A stretch of DNA of 64,000 bases from Microcebus murinus (taxonomy: Eukaryota; Chordata; Mammalia; Primates; Cheirogaleidae). Position 1 is the stretch's first letter. Each line of letters begins with the position of its first letter. A program made the position numbers and the translations under genes. Below, in pieces: positions 25,370-36,199 of the stretch. The notes under the pieces are model-generated. The model made no database searches, was not told where the DNA came from, and saw only the letters and a program-made list of their open reading frames with translations. The stretch lies in assembly GCF_040939455.1 (NCBI RefSeq), contig NC_134117.1, forward strand, positions 47,895,001 to 47,959,000, read 5' to 3'.

Positions 25370-26953
25370 ACACACGCTTCTGCACACACACAGCATTTGT
25401 CATGCATGCCTTTAAGATGGAGCAAGGAGGCTACTTTTCACCCTAATACCTGTTTGTCTTTGAAACCAAGAAAGAGAATTCTGTTTCTTAGGCTAAAGAA
25501 AAATTGGGCAGATGTCTTAGAAAAAAAGAAAGAGTCAGAGTGTACTATTCCCTTGAAATCTATTGGTTTTCAGATACTGTGATCTTTGTCTACGACGTAT
25601 TTACTAACTCTAGACATATTTTATGATGCTCACCATATTGCAATGGCTACAGATATCAGAGTGAACCCGTTTCCTGACTGGGTGACTGTACCACCTCTAC
25701 TTGCTTACCAGCAGTTGATTGAGCAATTACATCACTTGCCTAGTGAATAAGTGGACATGGACATTTGAATGAGCTGTTTCCATTTTTGTAAAGATAAACC
25801 CCTCCTCCCAATTGTTTGAAATCACTGTTGTCAGAGACCGGAGGTGCATGGCCTTTGAAATCCCATTTTTAGCTGTGCTCTAGGGAGATATAATACATTC
25901 TAATTTATTGACAACTGTGCAGCAATAACAAGAAAGAGAGTTGTCAATGAGATCTTGGTGATCTGCTAAGCCTACACAAGCTGGGTCCCTACTTTGCTCA
26001 CAAGCACTTTGGTCCTCTTTTGGGTTGTACACAATAACTTTCTAATGTGTTTGGGATAAATACCTTGATTTTTTTTTATTTCTGAAAAACAGGCAAAGGG
26101 GAAAAGTTAACTGTGGGTGGGAGGAATGGGTAATGAAGTAAATAAAGAAAAAAAAAAAGCCTGGAACACTTAAAGAAAGCAAGTCTGGGTTGCATTTACT
26201 ATTTATAAATCATATTACATATGGAGACAGCTTATTACAGCTAACGCTCTTTGATTCCTGGAGTTTATCACATCATTTGTGCATGCCATGATTAATACGT
26301 TGGAGTTCTGGTGGATGTTCATTTGAATAGCAGTGAACCTTGACTATAAAGATATTTTAGGAGACTAAAAATTCATAATGAGATCTAAAAAAAAAATACA
26401 TGAAAGGAAGATTATTACTATCAACTTCATTAACTTTGTTTTCTTTTTTAAACCTAAAGATAAAAATAAAAGCAATATGAAAATCATACACTGTCTCCCA
26501 GGAATACCTTTTGTTCGCCAGAAAATTAATTTGCAACTGATAGAATTAAAATGGAAAAGCCCCAAGCGAACAGGCTTTTGTGGCAAAATTAGAGTAGAAA
26601 AGCTTACAGGGATAAAATAACTATCGGTTAATGCCTTTTATTCTTGCTTTCCAAAGCACACCGAAAGGTAATAATAAACGAAAAATTTCTCATATGTGTT
26701 AAAGAAAATTATTCAGTTCTTTACTTTGTATCTTAGCGACTGACAAATACTATTTTGGTAGACAATATATACAATCAGTGTATATGCATATATAATCAAT
26801 GAAATCTACTTCAGTAAGCTTCCTTGAACATCTCTCTAGGACTTTTTCTGAGGTTAATGCTGTTATACTATATTTTGGGTGAGGCTACTTTGCATCATCA
26901 TCTTCACCCCCTTCAATTTGTCATCTAGAAGGGAAGAGAGAACAATATAGTCT

Positions 26954-27290
26954 TTTTTTTTAACTTATTTTTTTGAGACAGAGTCTCACTTTGTTGCCCA
27001 GGCTAGGGTTAGTGCCGTGGCGTCAGCCTAGTTCACAGCAACCTCAATCTCTTAGGCTCAAGCGATCCTCCTGCCTCAACCTCCCGAGTAGCTGGGACTA
27101 CAGGCATGCGCCACCATGCCCAGCTAATTTTTTCTATATATATTTTTAGTTGGTCAATTAGTTTCTTTTGATTTTTTTAGTAGAGACGGGGTCTTGCTCA
27201 GGCTGGTTTCGAACTCCTGACCTCGAGCAATCTGCCTGCCTCGGCCTCCCAGAGTGCTAGGATTACAGGCGTGAGCCACCAGTCCTGGCC
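26954..27290 (-). mobile_element. Alu SINE, antisense, with target-site duplication
   Basis: It begins with a T-rich tail and 'tttttgagacagagtctcac' and ends 'ggcgtgagccaccagtcctg', the reverse complement of a full Alu. The host 14-mer gaacaatatagtct is present at 26940-26953 and again at 27291-27304. The lemur-type linker is present. Confidence 0.95.
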
Positions 27291-27339
27291 GAACAATATA
27301 GTCTTGACTAATAGAATGAGTGAATGAAATTGGCGGGGT

Positions 27340-28370
27340 AGAGGGAAGAAGAATTAGTCATGTTGGAATAACCAACTTAAAACCAAATCTCCAATTTCCA
27401 GCCCAGTCTAACCCAAGCCTATTGTGACTGTTGCCTGGCTACCTTTGATATTTATTCAAAGTCCAAGGGCTCTTTAGTCAGCAGGTAGCGAATTCTGCCA
27501 GGATTGGCTCCTTCCCTTGAGGGCAGAGTGTTTCCTTCTGGTCCAGGCTGGGTCTAGAAATGCCATCTAGGAACTAAGGCTTGAACTCAGGGGATTTAGG
27601 AGTTGGCTTGGTATTGCTTGTTATTTTATTTTACTGTGGCTGAGCTGGTACCCAAGTTGCAAACCAAAATCCTCTGAATGCTTCCCTTTTCTTTCACCAA
27701 GTGGAAGAAGATTCTCACTGAGCCTTATGTAGTTGTGGGAGGGTTGATACAGGCACTGGCTTGTCCGCTACTGCTGGTACCTCACTGGAGTAAGTGCACC
27801 CCAAGTTCACCGGCTCTGAGTCAGTGCAACCACAGGAATTGCTCAAGGATTGCAGTCTTTGTGGCCTGGCTGCCTTGTGAATTTAGTCCAGGCCCCAGGC
27901 CACTTTTTGTCAGCAGGTGGTGGGGCTAGCTGGAACTGAGATTTAGGGGTGGAGGTTTTCTCTCTGGCTAGTCTGGTCTAAATGCTCTGTCTGTGGCCAC
28001 TGGCAGGATTCTGCCCTGTGCTGTGCTCCCCTGTGCCAGGATGGCCTTGAGTTTCAATGCGCAATCTCATAATCGCTTCTGTCTTCCTCCCCTGGGCACA
28101 TAGCTTTTCTCTCCACTAGGTGCACTGGTGCAGCACTGCAGGGGGATGGGAGAGGGGTGGCGTAGGCAACGGGAGACTATCTTCTCTGTCCTCTTCATTG
28201 TCTCTTTCCTTGATACGATGTTAAAACCAGGTCGCACGATTGCTCACCTCATTTTTGGATCTTCTGTAGGTTCTTGATTGTATGGATATTTGTTGAATTC
28301 AGTGTTTATGTGGAGGGACAATCACTGGGGGATTCTATTTGGCCAGTTTCCCACCCTTTGAAGTCTTTAT
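27340..28370. mobile_element. Probable old LINE-1 5'-UTR-like sequence
   Basis: This ~1-kb block is richer in G+C than its surroundings. Its last part ('cgatgttaaaaccaggtcgc', 'gattgctcacctcattttt', 'gggggattctatttggcca') matches my memory of the 5' region of old L1M elements. Internal phrases repeat loosely (two 'gtcagcaggt' and two 'ttcaccaagt/ttcaccggct' blocks). Strand and limits are uncertain. The 83-codon frame at 27678-27929 is taken as chance. Confidence 0.45.
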
Positions 28371-28649
28371 TATGAGCTTGAAGACACACAGCCAAAAATG
28401 CTTTACGAAATTAAAACGTGAACTGGCAATTTAGAAATTCCCCAATTTTCACCAGTGGTAAATGTACAAATACGTTTTGGTAAATGTATTCGAAAAGGTA
28501 AAATTAAAAATATTTTTATTTGGGTAAAAGAATGCCCAGAAATAACATAATTTCCTGAGAAACTCACCCAGTCTGTGGTATTTTGTTATGGCGGCTCCAG
28601 CACACTAATACAGTACTCTTCTAGATGGTGGATTCATGGATAACCTCCT

Positions 28650-28775
28650 TTCTATTAGTGATAAAGTCTTGCTCCAAGAGGCAGGCATTTGGTTTATTTT
28701 GTTCATAGTTTCTTTCTCAACATTGAGTACAGTTCCAGGCACATTGTAGGCACTCAATACATATTTGTGGAAGGA
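28650..28775 (+). repeat. L2 LINE 3' end
   Basis: 'ctccaagaggcaggcatttg', 'gagtacagttccaggcacat' and 'gtaggcactcaatacatatt' follow the L2 terminus (ccttgagggcaggg / gcctggcacatagtaggtgctcaataaatattt). Confidence 0.75.
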
Positions 28776-29006
28776 AACAGTAACCAACACAGACATTATT
28801 CTTATTTTCTTAACCTTTCTTATCCCTGCCTTCAAACCTAACCAGCAAATTTGGTTGCTTCATCCACAGGAATATTTGTTAGTTGCATTCCTTCTTCACA
28901 ATTTCTGCAATCACAATCTAAGCTTGGGGGCTCCTGAATCTAGATTGTTAGAGCTTCCTCAAAGTTCTCCCAGCTTTCTGACATATAGATAACTAGATAC
29001 ACAAAG

Positions 29007-29090
29007 GGGTAGCATAGCTGCGTGGTTAAGAGCATCGGATGAGTTGGTCTGCTTAAGCTCATAAGCATTGCCACTTATGATATATAGTTC
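29007..29090 (+). repeat. MIR SINE 5' end
   Basis: 'gtagcatagctgcgtggtta' and 'agagcatcggatgagttgg' match the tRNA-related head of MIR (acagtagcatagtggttaagagcacggactctgg order). It is short and diverged. Confidence 0.6.
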
Positions 29091-29179
29091 TGTGAATATA
29101 GAAAAACATGGGTTTTCTTCTGCTCTCATAGCACACCAATCAACACAGAAGATTTCCATGACCAAATGTGTGGGGCTTT

Positions 29180-29990
29180 TCCTGATACACCAAACAAGTG
29201 ATCAATTGTGCAGTGGACACAAAGCTGGGTATCCTCCAATCCAATTCTGACACTATTTACTTTGAGATAGCATCAGATCCCACAGGTTGAGAGCTCGGTC
29301 CAATAAAACTGCCTCCCCTTCAGACACTAGTTACAAGTCCAGGTCTCTGGAACTTCTGACTGATCGGCTTCAAATTGAGGCTCCCATAACATCCTCTTTG
29401 GGTTCAATTAATTTGATAGAGTGGCTCACAGAACTCAGAGTAGCACTTACGTTTCTGGTTTATTACAAAGGATATTACATAAGATACAGATGAAGAGATG
29501 CATAAGGCAAGGCATGAGGGAAGGGGCATGGAGCTTCCATGCCCACCCTGGGGGCATCATGCTCCAGGAACCACTACTATCTGGAAGCTCTCCATACCCT
29601 GTCCTCCTGGGCTTTTTATGGAAACTTCATTGAATCGGCATGATTGAAGTGTGAACAATCATGCTTCAGTAAAGTAGCATGACTGCATAGAAATGCGATT
29701 GGACAAAAAGGGTATAATCTAATGTTAATAGACTGAGTAGGGAAACCCAGCAAGATCTGTCTGTTCAGATTGTCCCTGGGCTCTCTGTGCAGCATTCCTT
29801 CCTCCAGGGTATGGAGCAGGGCTCCTCTGAATTAGGAGCCTTATGATCTGCCATCAGACAAGGTAGTTAGAGAATTTCTTTATGGCCAGATACAACACAG
29901 GAAGACAAGGGAAGATTCCTCCCTTGGAGAGAAAAAGGAACAGGTGAAAGGAGGGCAGGAGGCAGTTACAAAAAGAGATTCTGTTTTCTG
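29180..29990 (-). mobile_element. LTR of an old endogenous retrovirus (ERVL-like), antisense
   Basis: 'gagtggctcacagaactcag', 'ggtttattacaaaggatatt', 'agatacagatgaagagatgc' and 'ggaagctctccataccctgt' are phrases I associate with an antisense ERVL-class LTR. On the minus strand the rev-comp of 'gggctttttatgg' gives a TATA-like ccataaaaagccc. The ends are not clear and the family is not assigned. There are no retroviral genes next to it. Confidence 0.5.
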
Positions 29991-30074
29991 AGGCTGCTTC
30001 TAATGTTTAAAGTGCCCCATTATATTATAAAGTCTATGGGAGTTATGAGCCAGTAACCATGGACAAAAACCAGT

Positions 30075-30113
30075 ATGTGTGTGTGTGTGTGTGTGTGCGC
30101 GCACATGTGTGTA
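30075..30113 (+). repeat. (TG)n microsatellite
   Basis: About a dozen tg units are followed by gcgcgcaca and then tgtgtgtac, an alternating purine-pyrimidine tract able to adopt Z-DNA. Confidence 0.9.
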
Positions 30114-30681
30114 CATATCATAACATCACAGTAATGGTCCTAAGCTTTTAGAAGTACAGGGATATTTATTTTAATTCTATGGATGTATGGAGAAGAGAAA
30201 ACAGTCACATTTACCCAAATGTAAACTGATTCTAAATTTTAAAAAATTGGCTTCTGTAACTGATGTTATAAACAAAGTCCAAATTAGGACCAAAGATGAG
30301 AAAAGCAAGATGGCAGTAATATTGAACAGCTGGTTGATGGTAAATCTTTCACAATACCAATAAAATGTTGGCTTTTAGAGGGCTTAGGGAGATGCATCAT
30401 TCCTACAAAGCACTAATAACACCTAGTTTTTCAAAGTACTAATTATTGAAAGTTGCATAACAGCTTTCTGTTAATTCTTCCAAGATATAAGAATTCTAAC
30501 TGATGTGTGAAGTATTGAAAATATTTTTATGCTATTTGAACTTTAGCCATAACTTGGGCATGCCTGTACTTCCCTGCTAACTTCCCTAAAGTGGAATCTT
30601 GGTTGAGACTTGATGTCTTCTTGTCTTGTGAAATTAAGGCTTGGACAACTGTCTATCTATTTTGTAGGTGAATTGTGGTTC

Positions 30682-30734
30682 TGTAAATCAAGACAGAACT
30701 TTGATTTATGTAAATCAAGACAGAACTTTGATTT
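30682..30734. repeat. 27-bp tandem duplication
   Basis: The 27-bp unit starting tgtaaatcaagacagaac occurs at 30682-30708 and again from 30709 with no mismatch over about 26 bases. It is a short, recent replication-slippage type duplication. Confidence 0.9.
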
Positions 30735-31102
30735 GAATTCTGTAGTGTGAGCTTCTTATTGCTATCACCAATGCTCTATATTAATGTTAAGTAGGCTTGT
30801 TCACTTTGCAGGTGAGCTTTGTTGTTTTTTAACCATGAATTGATGATCAGAACTGACCAGTTAAATGTTTTGCAGCAAGCTCAGTATGTCTCATGATCTT
30901 TTGGCAGTGCTGTCAAGCTCATGAGCAAAATTCTGCTGTTTCTCCACTAACAGTAAAAGTGACAAAGACAGAATCACAAAAGGTTACTTTTAACATAATG
31001 AGCATTGATTGTTTAATGCAATGGACTCCTTATGAATTGGATACTCTTTCTATGATGCTCTTTCTTGATCATCTCATGTTCAAACAACAGCGGCTCCTCA
31101 AA

Positions 31103-31127
31103 CACAGAGGATTTCAAATCCTCTGTG
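31103..31127. other. 25-bp palindrome (12-bp perfect arms)
   Basis: cacagaggattt (31103-31114) and aaatcctctgtg (31116-31127) are perfect reverse complements around one C. No RNA consensus is attached. Confidence 0.85.
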
Positions 31128-31226
31128 CAGTCAAATTTATACCCTGAGATAGTCCTTTCCTCCTTAAAATCCCTGAATCAAAATTTAACTTTAGGTAAAA
31201 TTTATAATGAAGTTAAAGCTCTAATT

Positions 31227-31548
31227 CAGGAGTGGGCAAACCATGGTCCCTGGGCCAAATTTGGCCTTTGTACTGACTGCAGACTAAGAATGGGCTTACA
31301 TATTTCCATGGTTGGAAACAATCAAAAGAAGAATAATATTTTGTGACATGCAAAAACTCTTTGAAATTCAAATTTTAGTATCCATCAATAAAGTTTTATT
31401 GGAACACAGACATATTAATTTATGTGTTGCCTGCAGCTGCTTTCATGCTACAGTGGCAGAGCTGAGTGGATCTGACAGAGACCATATGGCTTACAAGCCT
31501 TAAAATATTTACTCTCTGGTTCTCTACAGAAAAAGTATGTTCACCTGA
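31227..31548 (+). mobile_element. hAT-Charlie-type nonautonomous DNA transposon
   Basis: The element starts 'caggagtgggcaaaccatgg' and ends with 'acagaaaaagtatgttcacc'. Inside are the diagnostic 'aataaagttttattggaaca' and 'gctttcatgctacagtggca' blocks of a common mammalian MER/Charlie family. Flanks are ctctaatt (31219-31226) and atctaatt (31549-31556), an 8-bp duplication with one change, as hAT elements make. It is nonautonomous and encodes nothing. Confidence 0.85.
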
Positions 31549-31556
31549 ATCTAATT

Positions 31557-32395
31557 CAATCAATTGTTAGCGTGATAAGAGAAAAATGGTGTGTCTTTTT
31601 GAGGTGAAGAAGAATCAAATTAAGACATGTAGAATCTACTGTGATTATAACACTGTGTATAAGAAGGACTTGAATAGTTTAGCAAAATTGTAAACAGCAT
31701 AGGTAGATAAAAATAAATATGAATGATCACTGGCCATGCCTAATGAAGCAATCAGTGCACTGATTATTCCTACCATTTTTCTCAAGAAAGTTTCCTCAAG
31801 AGGAAAATAGAAATTGTTCAGTTACTAGGAAAGAAAGATCCTTTTCTCTTCCTTCTTCACAAGTGTGAGCTCCACAGGGGTAGGAGGGTATTGTGGGTTT
31901 ATTCTCTGTGACTTCAGTATTTTTTGTCTCAGCAGAGGGGCCCCCTGACTGACTGTGTAGGACAGACATTTGAGGAATGACATCTGGTTGGCTGACGAAA
32001 TGAATGCGCCTCTCAAGAGAGCTTAGGAGAGAAACTGAAAAGAAGCAATAATTTCCTTTGAAAAGAGAGGAAGCAGAAAACTTCTCTTTCTTTCCCTATC
32101 TACTCACCAGCCTGGCCTTTACCTTGATAATGTGTTTGTAATTAATCTCTTTTTCCAGACTCCTATGGATTTAATTCATTCACTGTGACTCTTCTTTATA
32201 TCAGAGTCATTATCCTTGTTTATAATTTATAGACTTTAATTTTTGCTTCCTAGATAAATGGTATGGTTCTTCTTGACCTTTATACGTTCTATAAATGCTT
32301 TTTGAATCACTCAATCACAGTATCTACAAGGGGCAAGGCAACTACTTAACAGTGGTAGCCGGATGCTCTCTGAATGAAAATTCCATCTCTTCCCG
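31557..32395. other. Unique sequence, no feature recognised
   Basis: No exon, RNA or repeat signature was seen. A 63-codon minus frame here has no recognisable content. Confidence 0.5.
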
Positions 32396-32399
32396 CAGT

Positions 32400-32565
32400 G
32401 TGGTACAAAGAAAAGAGCATCATTCTATTATTTGGGATAATTGAATTCTAGCTCTATCTCTTCCATTGATGTGCTGTGTGTCCTGGGCATATTATTTTAC
32501 TTTTACAGGCCTAAATTTTTTTTGCCTGTAATATGAAAAGATAAGGCTAAATGAGTGTTTCTATG
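32400..32565 (-). repeat. MIR SINE, antisense
   Basis: 'ttgaattctagctctatctc', 'gtgctgtgtgtcctgggca' and 'ttttacttttacaggcctaa' follow the antisense MIR order (tagctctgccact / gctgtgtgaccttgggcaa / cacttaacctctctgagcct). Confidence 0.7.
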
Positions 32566-32589
32566 TATTTTAAAGCAATATAACCACTT

Positions 32590-32650
32590 TTTATATATAT
32601 TCTTTCATGAACTCTAAAAATATATATATATACCATATATATATTTATGA
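32590..32650. repeat. (TA)n-rich microsatellite region
   Basis: Several ta-repeat runs ('ttttatatatat', 'aaaaatatatatatat', 'ccatatatatattt') occur close together. Confidence 0.75.
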
Positions 32651-32654
32651 GTTA

Positions 32655-33249
32655 TTATGTTAGTATAGATTTATAATGTAAATCTAAAATTACAACATTT
32701 ATTTTCACTATCAAAAATAAAATCACAAGTCAATACATTAGTGGTATCTAAAATGTTCAGACATGATTGTAGTACACAGTTGAGTATACACTTTCATGTA
32801 CAGTTTCAAAAATAGCTAAAAATATATTTGACAGATGCTGTTGGAATCAAGTCTTTGCAGAAGGCTGAGTCACCTCCATTGAGCTTTTGAAAGGCATCTG
32901 TACATGTCCTCTGAATATTCCCTCTGAAGGGCAACCTATGATTAGGCACTTGTAGAAGGACTGATTTCACAAGACTAGAGTATTATAGTGTTCAGGATTC
33001 ACTCTTTATATATGCAATAATGTATTGGAAAAGGGCCTTGAATGTTACTTCATCCCTCTCCTGACTTTTCTAATTCTCTTTATATTTCTACCTGCTTAGC
33101 ATTATGCTGGGAGCTAGGGTAAAATGGGGGGGCAAGATGCACATTCTGGTTTCAAGGGCCAAATGGACTTTCTCTTCTAAAACTATTATTCTTGAGTTTT
33201 AGATTCCGCTTAATTTCATCATCTACTTGCACTAGCTGGGAAATTGGGG
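32655..33249. other. Unique AT-rich sequence
   Basis: Nothing recognisable apart from ordinary low-complexity A/T runs. Confidence 0.5.
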
Positions 33250-33620
33250 ATCATTTTACACTTTTCTCTATCCTTTATCCCTACACAGAACCAAGTCCTA
33301 TTTCCTGAATACTTTTCTTCATTTTTACTTCAAATGGCTCTGTTTCAGAACCTCATCAGTTTTTACCCAAACTATTGAAAAATCCTATGATTTATCTTGT
33401 TTCCTTCTAATTTCTTCTCATCCACATCGTTGGCAGATCAATTTTACATGATCAATATAAAATCTAAATTTGATTATGAGACTGGCTAAAATCCTGCAAA
33501 GGGTCCCTAAGGTACATCAAATAAAGTCTATGCTCTTTACCATGGCTTACCAAAGCTTATACGTAGGGACCCTGGTTACTACTTTGAGGTTCATTATCAT
33601 CGCTTTCATCTCACTCTTTA
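33250..33620 (+). repeat. L2 LINE fragment
   Basis: 'gattatgagactggctaaa', 'aatcctgcaaagggtcccta', 'aataaagtctatgctcttta' and 'ccatggcttaccaaagctta' follow the L2 3' order (aaaaccctccaatggctccc / agtaaaagccaaagtccttac / aatggcctacaaggcc). Confidence 0.6.
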
Positions 33621-33779
33621 TAGTTAAGAAATAGTTTTGTTCTTAGAAGACATGTTATTTTATTTGTTAATTAATCCAGTGAAATTTCACTGCATATCAT
33701 GCGCCAAAAACTGTGTGCAAAAGGCTTGTGATAAAGTGGGATGAACATATGACATCACTCCTTAAGAAGCATATATGCT

Positions 33780-34205
33780 TGTAATGGATGCTGTTCAGAG
33801 TCTCCCTGACTCGAACATCTGGATTAAAGCATTCAAGCACTCATTCCCAAGCTGCTGGAAGTCTTTGTGGTTGACAGCTCTTCAGTGAGCCCTTCTCTGG
33901 GAATCAGCCTTGGCTGAAGAGTGGTGACCACCTGCCACTGATGGGCTGACACTGGGAAGTAAAGGCTCATCTCCCTTCCCTCAGTGCAGGGCCCCTCTGA
34001 AGAGCCACCCGAGCTCTGGAGTCCCTGTGGAATTGGTGAGGTTGTGCTTTAAATGCATCACAGCCAAACTTCTCCCTTTGCTTAACCCTGCTTTCCTTAC
34101 CCCTCATAGATATTGCTCCCAAAGAGCATTTTCTCATAAACATCCTTAATGCAGATCTTTCTCTCCATGTGAGTCTGTTTCCTGAAAAATCTGATCTGTG
34201 GCAAT
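33780..34205 (+). mobile_element. Old LTR-like interspersed repeat
   Basis: 'gctctggagtccctgtggaa', 'ttggtgaggttgtgctttaa', 'ctttgcttaaccctgctttc', 'gctcccaaagagcattttct', 'cataaacatccttaatgcag' and 'gagtctgtttcctgaaaaat' appear in the order of a familiar old LTR-class repeat that has an AATAAA-like signal (here decayed to 'cataaa'). The family and the 5' limit are not certain. Confidence 0.45.
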
Positions 34206-34380
34206 AATGTACTGGGAGAGAAAAAGAGGCGAACCACTGTACTGTATTATCTCCCTGTGAAAAATAGGATATGGCTTTAACACTGATTCAAAATTATACA
34301 AGTAGAATATAAACATGGCCTCATTTCTAAAAAGAAATATTATAGAGAAGGCTAGGGGCCCTTTGATTCACACACGTCTT

Positions 34381-34655
34381 TTTAAAAAATATTTTTTTTA
34401 TTTCAGCATATTATGGGGGTGCAAATGTTTAGGTTATGTATATTGCCTTTGCCCCACCTGAGTCAGAGCTTCAAGAGTGTCCATCCCCCAGACGGTGCAC
34501 ACCACACCCATTAGGTGTGAATATGCCCATCCCCTCCTCCCCACTTCCATTTGCCCAACACCTCATGAATGTTACTACTCTATGTGCACTTAAGTGTTGA
34601 TCAGTTAATACCAGTTTGATGGTGACTACATGCAGTGCTTGTGTTTCCATTCTTG
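34381..34655 (-). mobile_element. Lemur LINE-1 3' end, antisense, with target-site duplication
   Basis: Antisense reading of the lemur L1 end: 'tttatttcagcatattatgg' then 'gggtgcaaatgtttagg' (rev-comp of the ttgcacccccataatatgctgaaataaa tail). The L1 3'-UTR complement follows ('cccatcccctcctccccact') up to 'tgcttgtgtttccattcttg'. Flanks gattcacacacgtctt (34365-34380) and gattcacacacatctt (34656-34671) form a 16-bp duplication with one change. It is 5'-truncated and has no coding frame. Confidence 0.95.
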
Positions 34656-34671
34656 GATTCACACACATCTT

Positions 34672-35474
34672 AACTTCTTTTTTTCCCCAATATTTTTATA
34701 ATAAGGCACATGCATCCATGTGTAGTTTCAGACATTAGCTATCATTGTCTTGTACTTTCCCCCCTTATTATATAAAGGAAGTTTTATTATATGCAATATT
34801 TGGCTATTTTCTTTTACTCAATTTTAAATGTTTGAGATCCATCCATATTCATATCCATGCATTCGCCACATTCTTTTTGGCTGCTGTGTGAAGACACCAG
34901 GAAGGATGATATTTTAAATGAATGATAGCTCATATATCCATAGACTTTACTATCCTAACAAGTATTTATTCAATACATACTGCTCTAGGTACTGGTTATA
35001 CAGCAATACACATGGAAAATAATGATCTCACTCCATTCTTGCCACTCATGTATTGATATGTAGACTTACATGTGAGCAATATCTAACAGAATTTTCAGAG
35101 ACACCTAGTTTGAGTGGGATAGTACAAAATCAGCACTTCCACCTTTGCCTCCTTGAAAACTTCCAAATGATCAAGAATGAGAAACATAAAGTAGAAATAT
35201 TTTTTAGCAAAACCAAAAATCAGGTGAAACTCTGAATGCCAAAATAGATGAAATGGTTTTAAAAAGCGGTGGAGATAAAGGACATCAGCAGACATGCAGG
35301 CCAAAGCAGCGGGATGGTGTGGCAGTTTTCAGAAAGAGCCAGCAGAAGCACAGCTCTGCAGTGAGTGGCACACCTGCATGTGCACAGCTTAAATCCCACA
35401 TTCACTATAGAGAGAATGAATGGGACTCCGGCTGGTTGCAGAAGCTCCTTGTATACAGCTTGGTTCCAAGTAGT
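34672..35474. other. Unique sequence, weak old repeat at 34960-35040
   Basis: 'atactgctctaggtactggt' and 'acagcaatacacatggaaaa' may be another copy of the old repeat seen at 110. Otherwise nothing was recognised. Confidence 0.45.
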
Positions 35475-35477
35475 ATA

Positions 35478-35515
<38 letters not shown>

Positions 35516-35535
35516 CAATGATGATGATGATTCCA
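35475..35535 (+). repeat. (GAT)n trinucleotide microsatellite
   Basis: Some dozen gat units are followed by one gacaat interruption and four more gat units. The open frames that run through it (poly-Asp or poly-Ile) are artefacts of the repeat. Confidence 0.95.
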
Positions 35536-35639
35536 GATGATGAAGAAGATCTCCCCAAAATGAGGCTACACTCGATTACTAGGGGGAGAGTCCTGTGGGA
35601 ATAACTGTTAACTATTTGTTCACACCCTAAGGGCTGTTA

Positions 35640-36186
35640 TCTCTGTAGAGGTGTTCATTCAATTAGAAAAAGTGTTCACAACTTGCCTCTGACTTTAGCT
35701 GAAGTGATCAATGACACAATTTTGGTCCTGAAAGGCATTCAATGTCAGCCCCAGTGAAATGGTCAGAGTCATTAGAGATGAAAAGAATTGTCAGAGGTTT
35801 CCTCTTTGTGGGCCCAGGAGGAGTCTGTGCAATTGTTGATACATCCTGCTGTACCTGAATTAATGCCTCTCACCAAGTGGAAAGGTCAACACAGAAAATT
35901 CAGGAGAAAAGTCACCTGGCATTTGAAGGCAGACTCTGCTGGTTTATCGGAATTGTTGAGCTGTTTGTCTCTAGGACCTTAGGTGGCAAGGTTGATGTCA
36001 ATATTGCAGGTTGGCCTCACCCTGTGGCTTGAAGTCCTGTTTATAATAGCCTCAATTAATTGCTATAAGAGATACAGCAAAACGATTTGGCCCAGCCACT
36101 TTTGGTCAAGTGAAGGAGGCTGGCTGATGGAGGATACTTATGGAAAAATTCACCAAAAGCCACGATGGTCCAGAGAAGAGAGGTAG
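35640..36186 (+). pseudogene. Broken endogenous retroviral env, transmembrane subunit relic
   Basis: Three pieces of a class I (gamma-type) retroviral envelope TM subunit lie in order but in different frames. 35680-35750 gives an amphipathic heptad-like segment. 35800-35850 reads a CX6CC disulfide motif preceded by two glycines, as in gammaretroviral-type TM proteins. 35983-36186 reads a hydrophobic anchor of roughly 20 residues ending in a Cys-Tyr-Lys-Arg boundary and a short tail stopping with TAG at 36184-36186. A TGA lies right after the CX6CC motif, another in-frame stop (35980-35982) precedes the anchor, and at least one frameshift separates motif from anchor. No surface subunit, gag or pol was seen upstream, where a GAT microsatellite lies. 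It is a dead fossil with no sign of domestication. Confidence 0.7.
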
Positions 36187-36199
36187 ATATTGGTGGAGG

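Larger units (their letters stand above)
22041..26939. other. Long unique stretch, no gene seen
   Basis: No supported exon, RNA or young element is present. Two old repeat fragments (22690-22805 and 23640-23935), short A tracts near 23956 and 24750, and a perfect palindrome at 25354 are listed separately. Parts of 25.8-26.7 kb read as non-repetitive and might hold conserved noncoding sequence, but that needs alignment. Confidence 0.5.
29991..31226. other. Unique sequence with short repeats, no gene seen
   Basis: Inside are a TG/CA microsatellite (30075-30113), a 27-bp tandem duplication (30682-30734) and a 25-bp palindrome (31103-31127). No exon was recognised. Confidence 0.5.

Noticed and set aside
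28997..29060. tRNA gene
   Set aside because: The box-A-like start belongs to the tRNA-derived head of a MIR SINE; no cloverleaf can be formed.
35253..35558. Frames with poly-Asp or poly-Ile runs
   Set aside because: They are direct translations of the GAT microsatellite.
35788..36186. Functional or domesticated (syncytin-like) envelope gene
   Set aside because: In-frame stops and frameshifts separate the recognisable motifs and no surface subunit is present, so it is only a relic.
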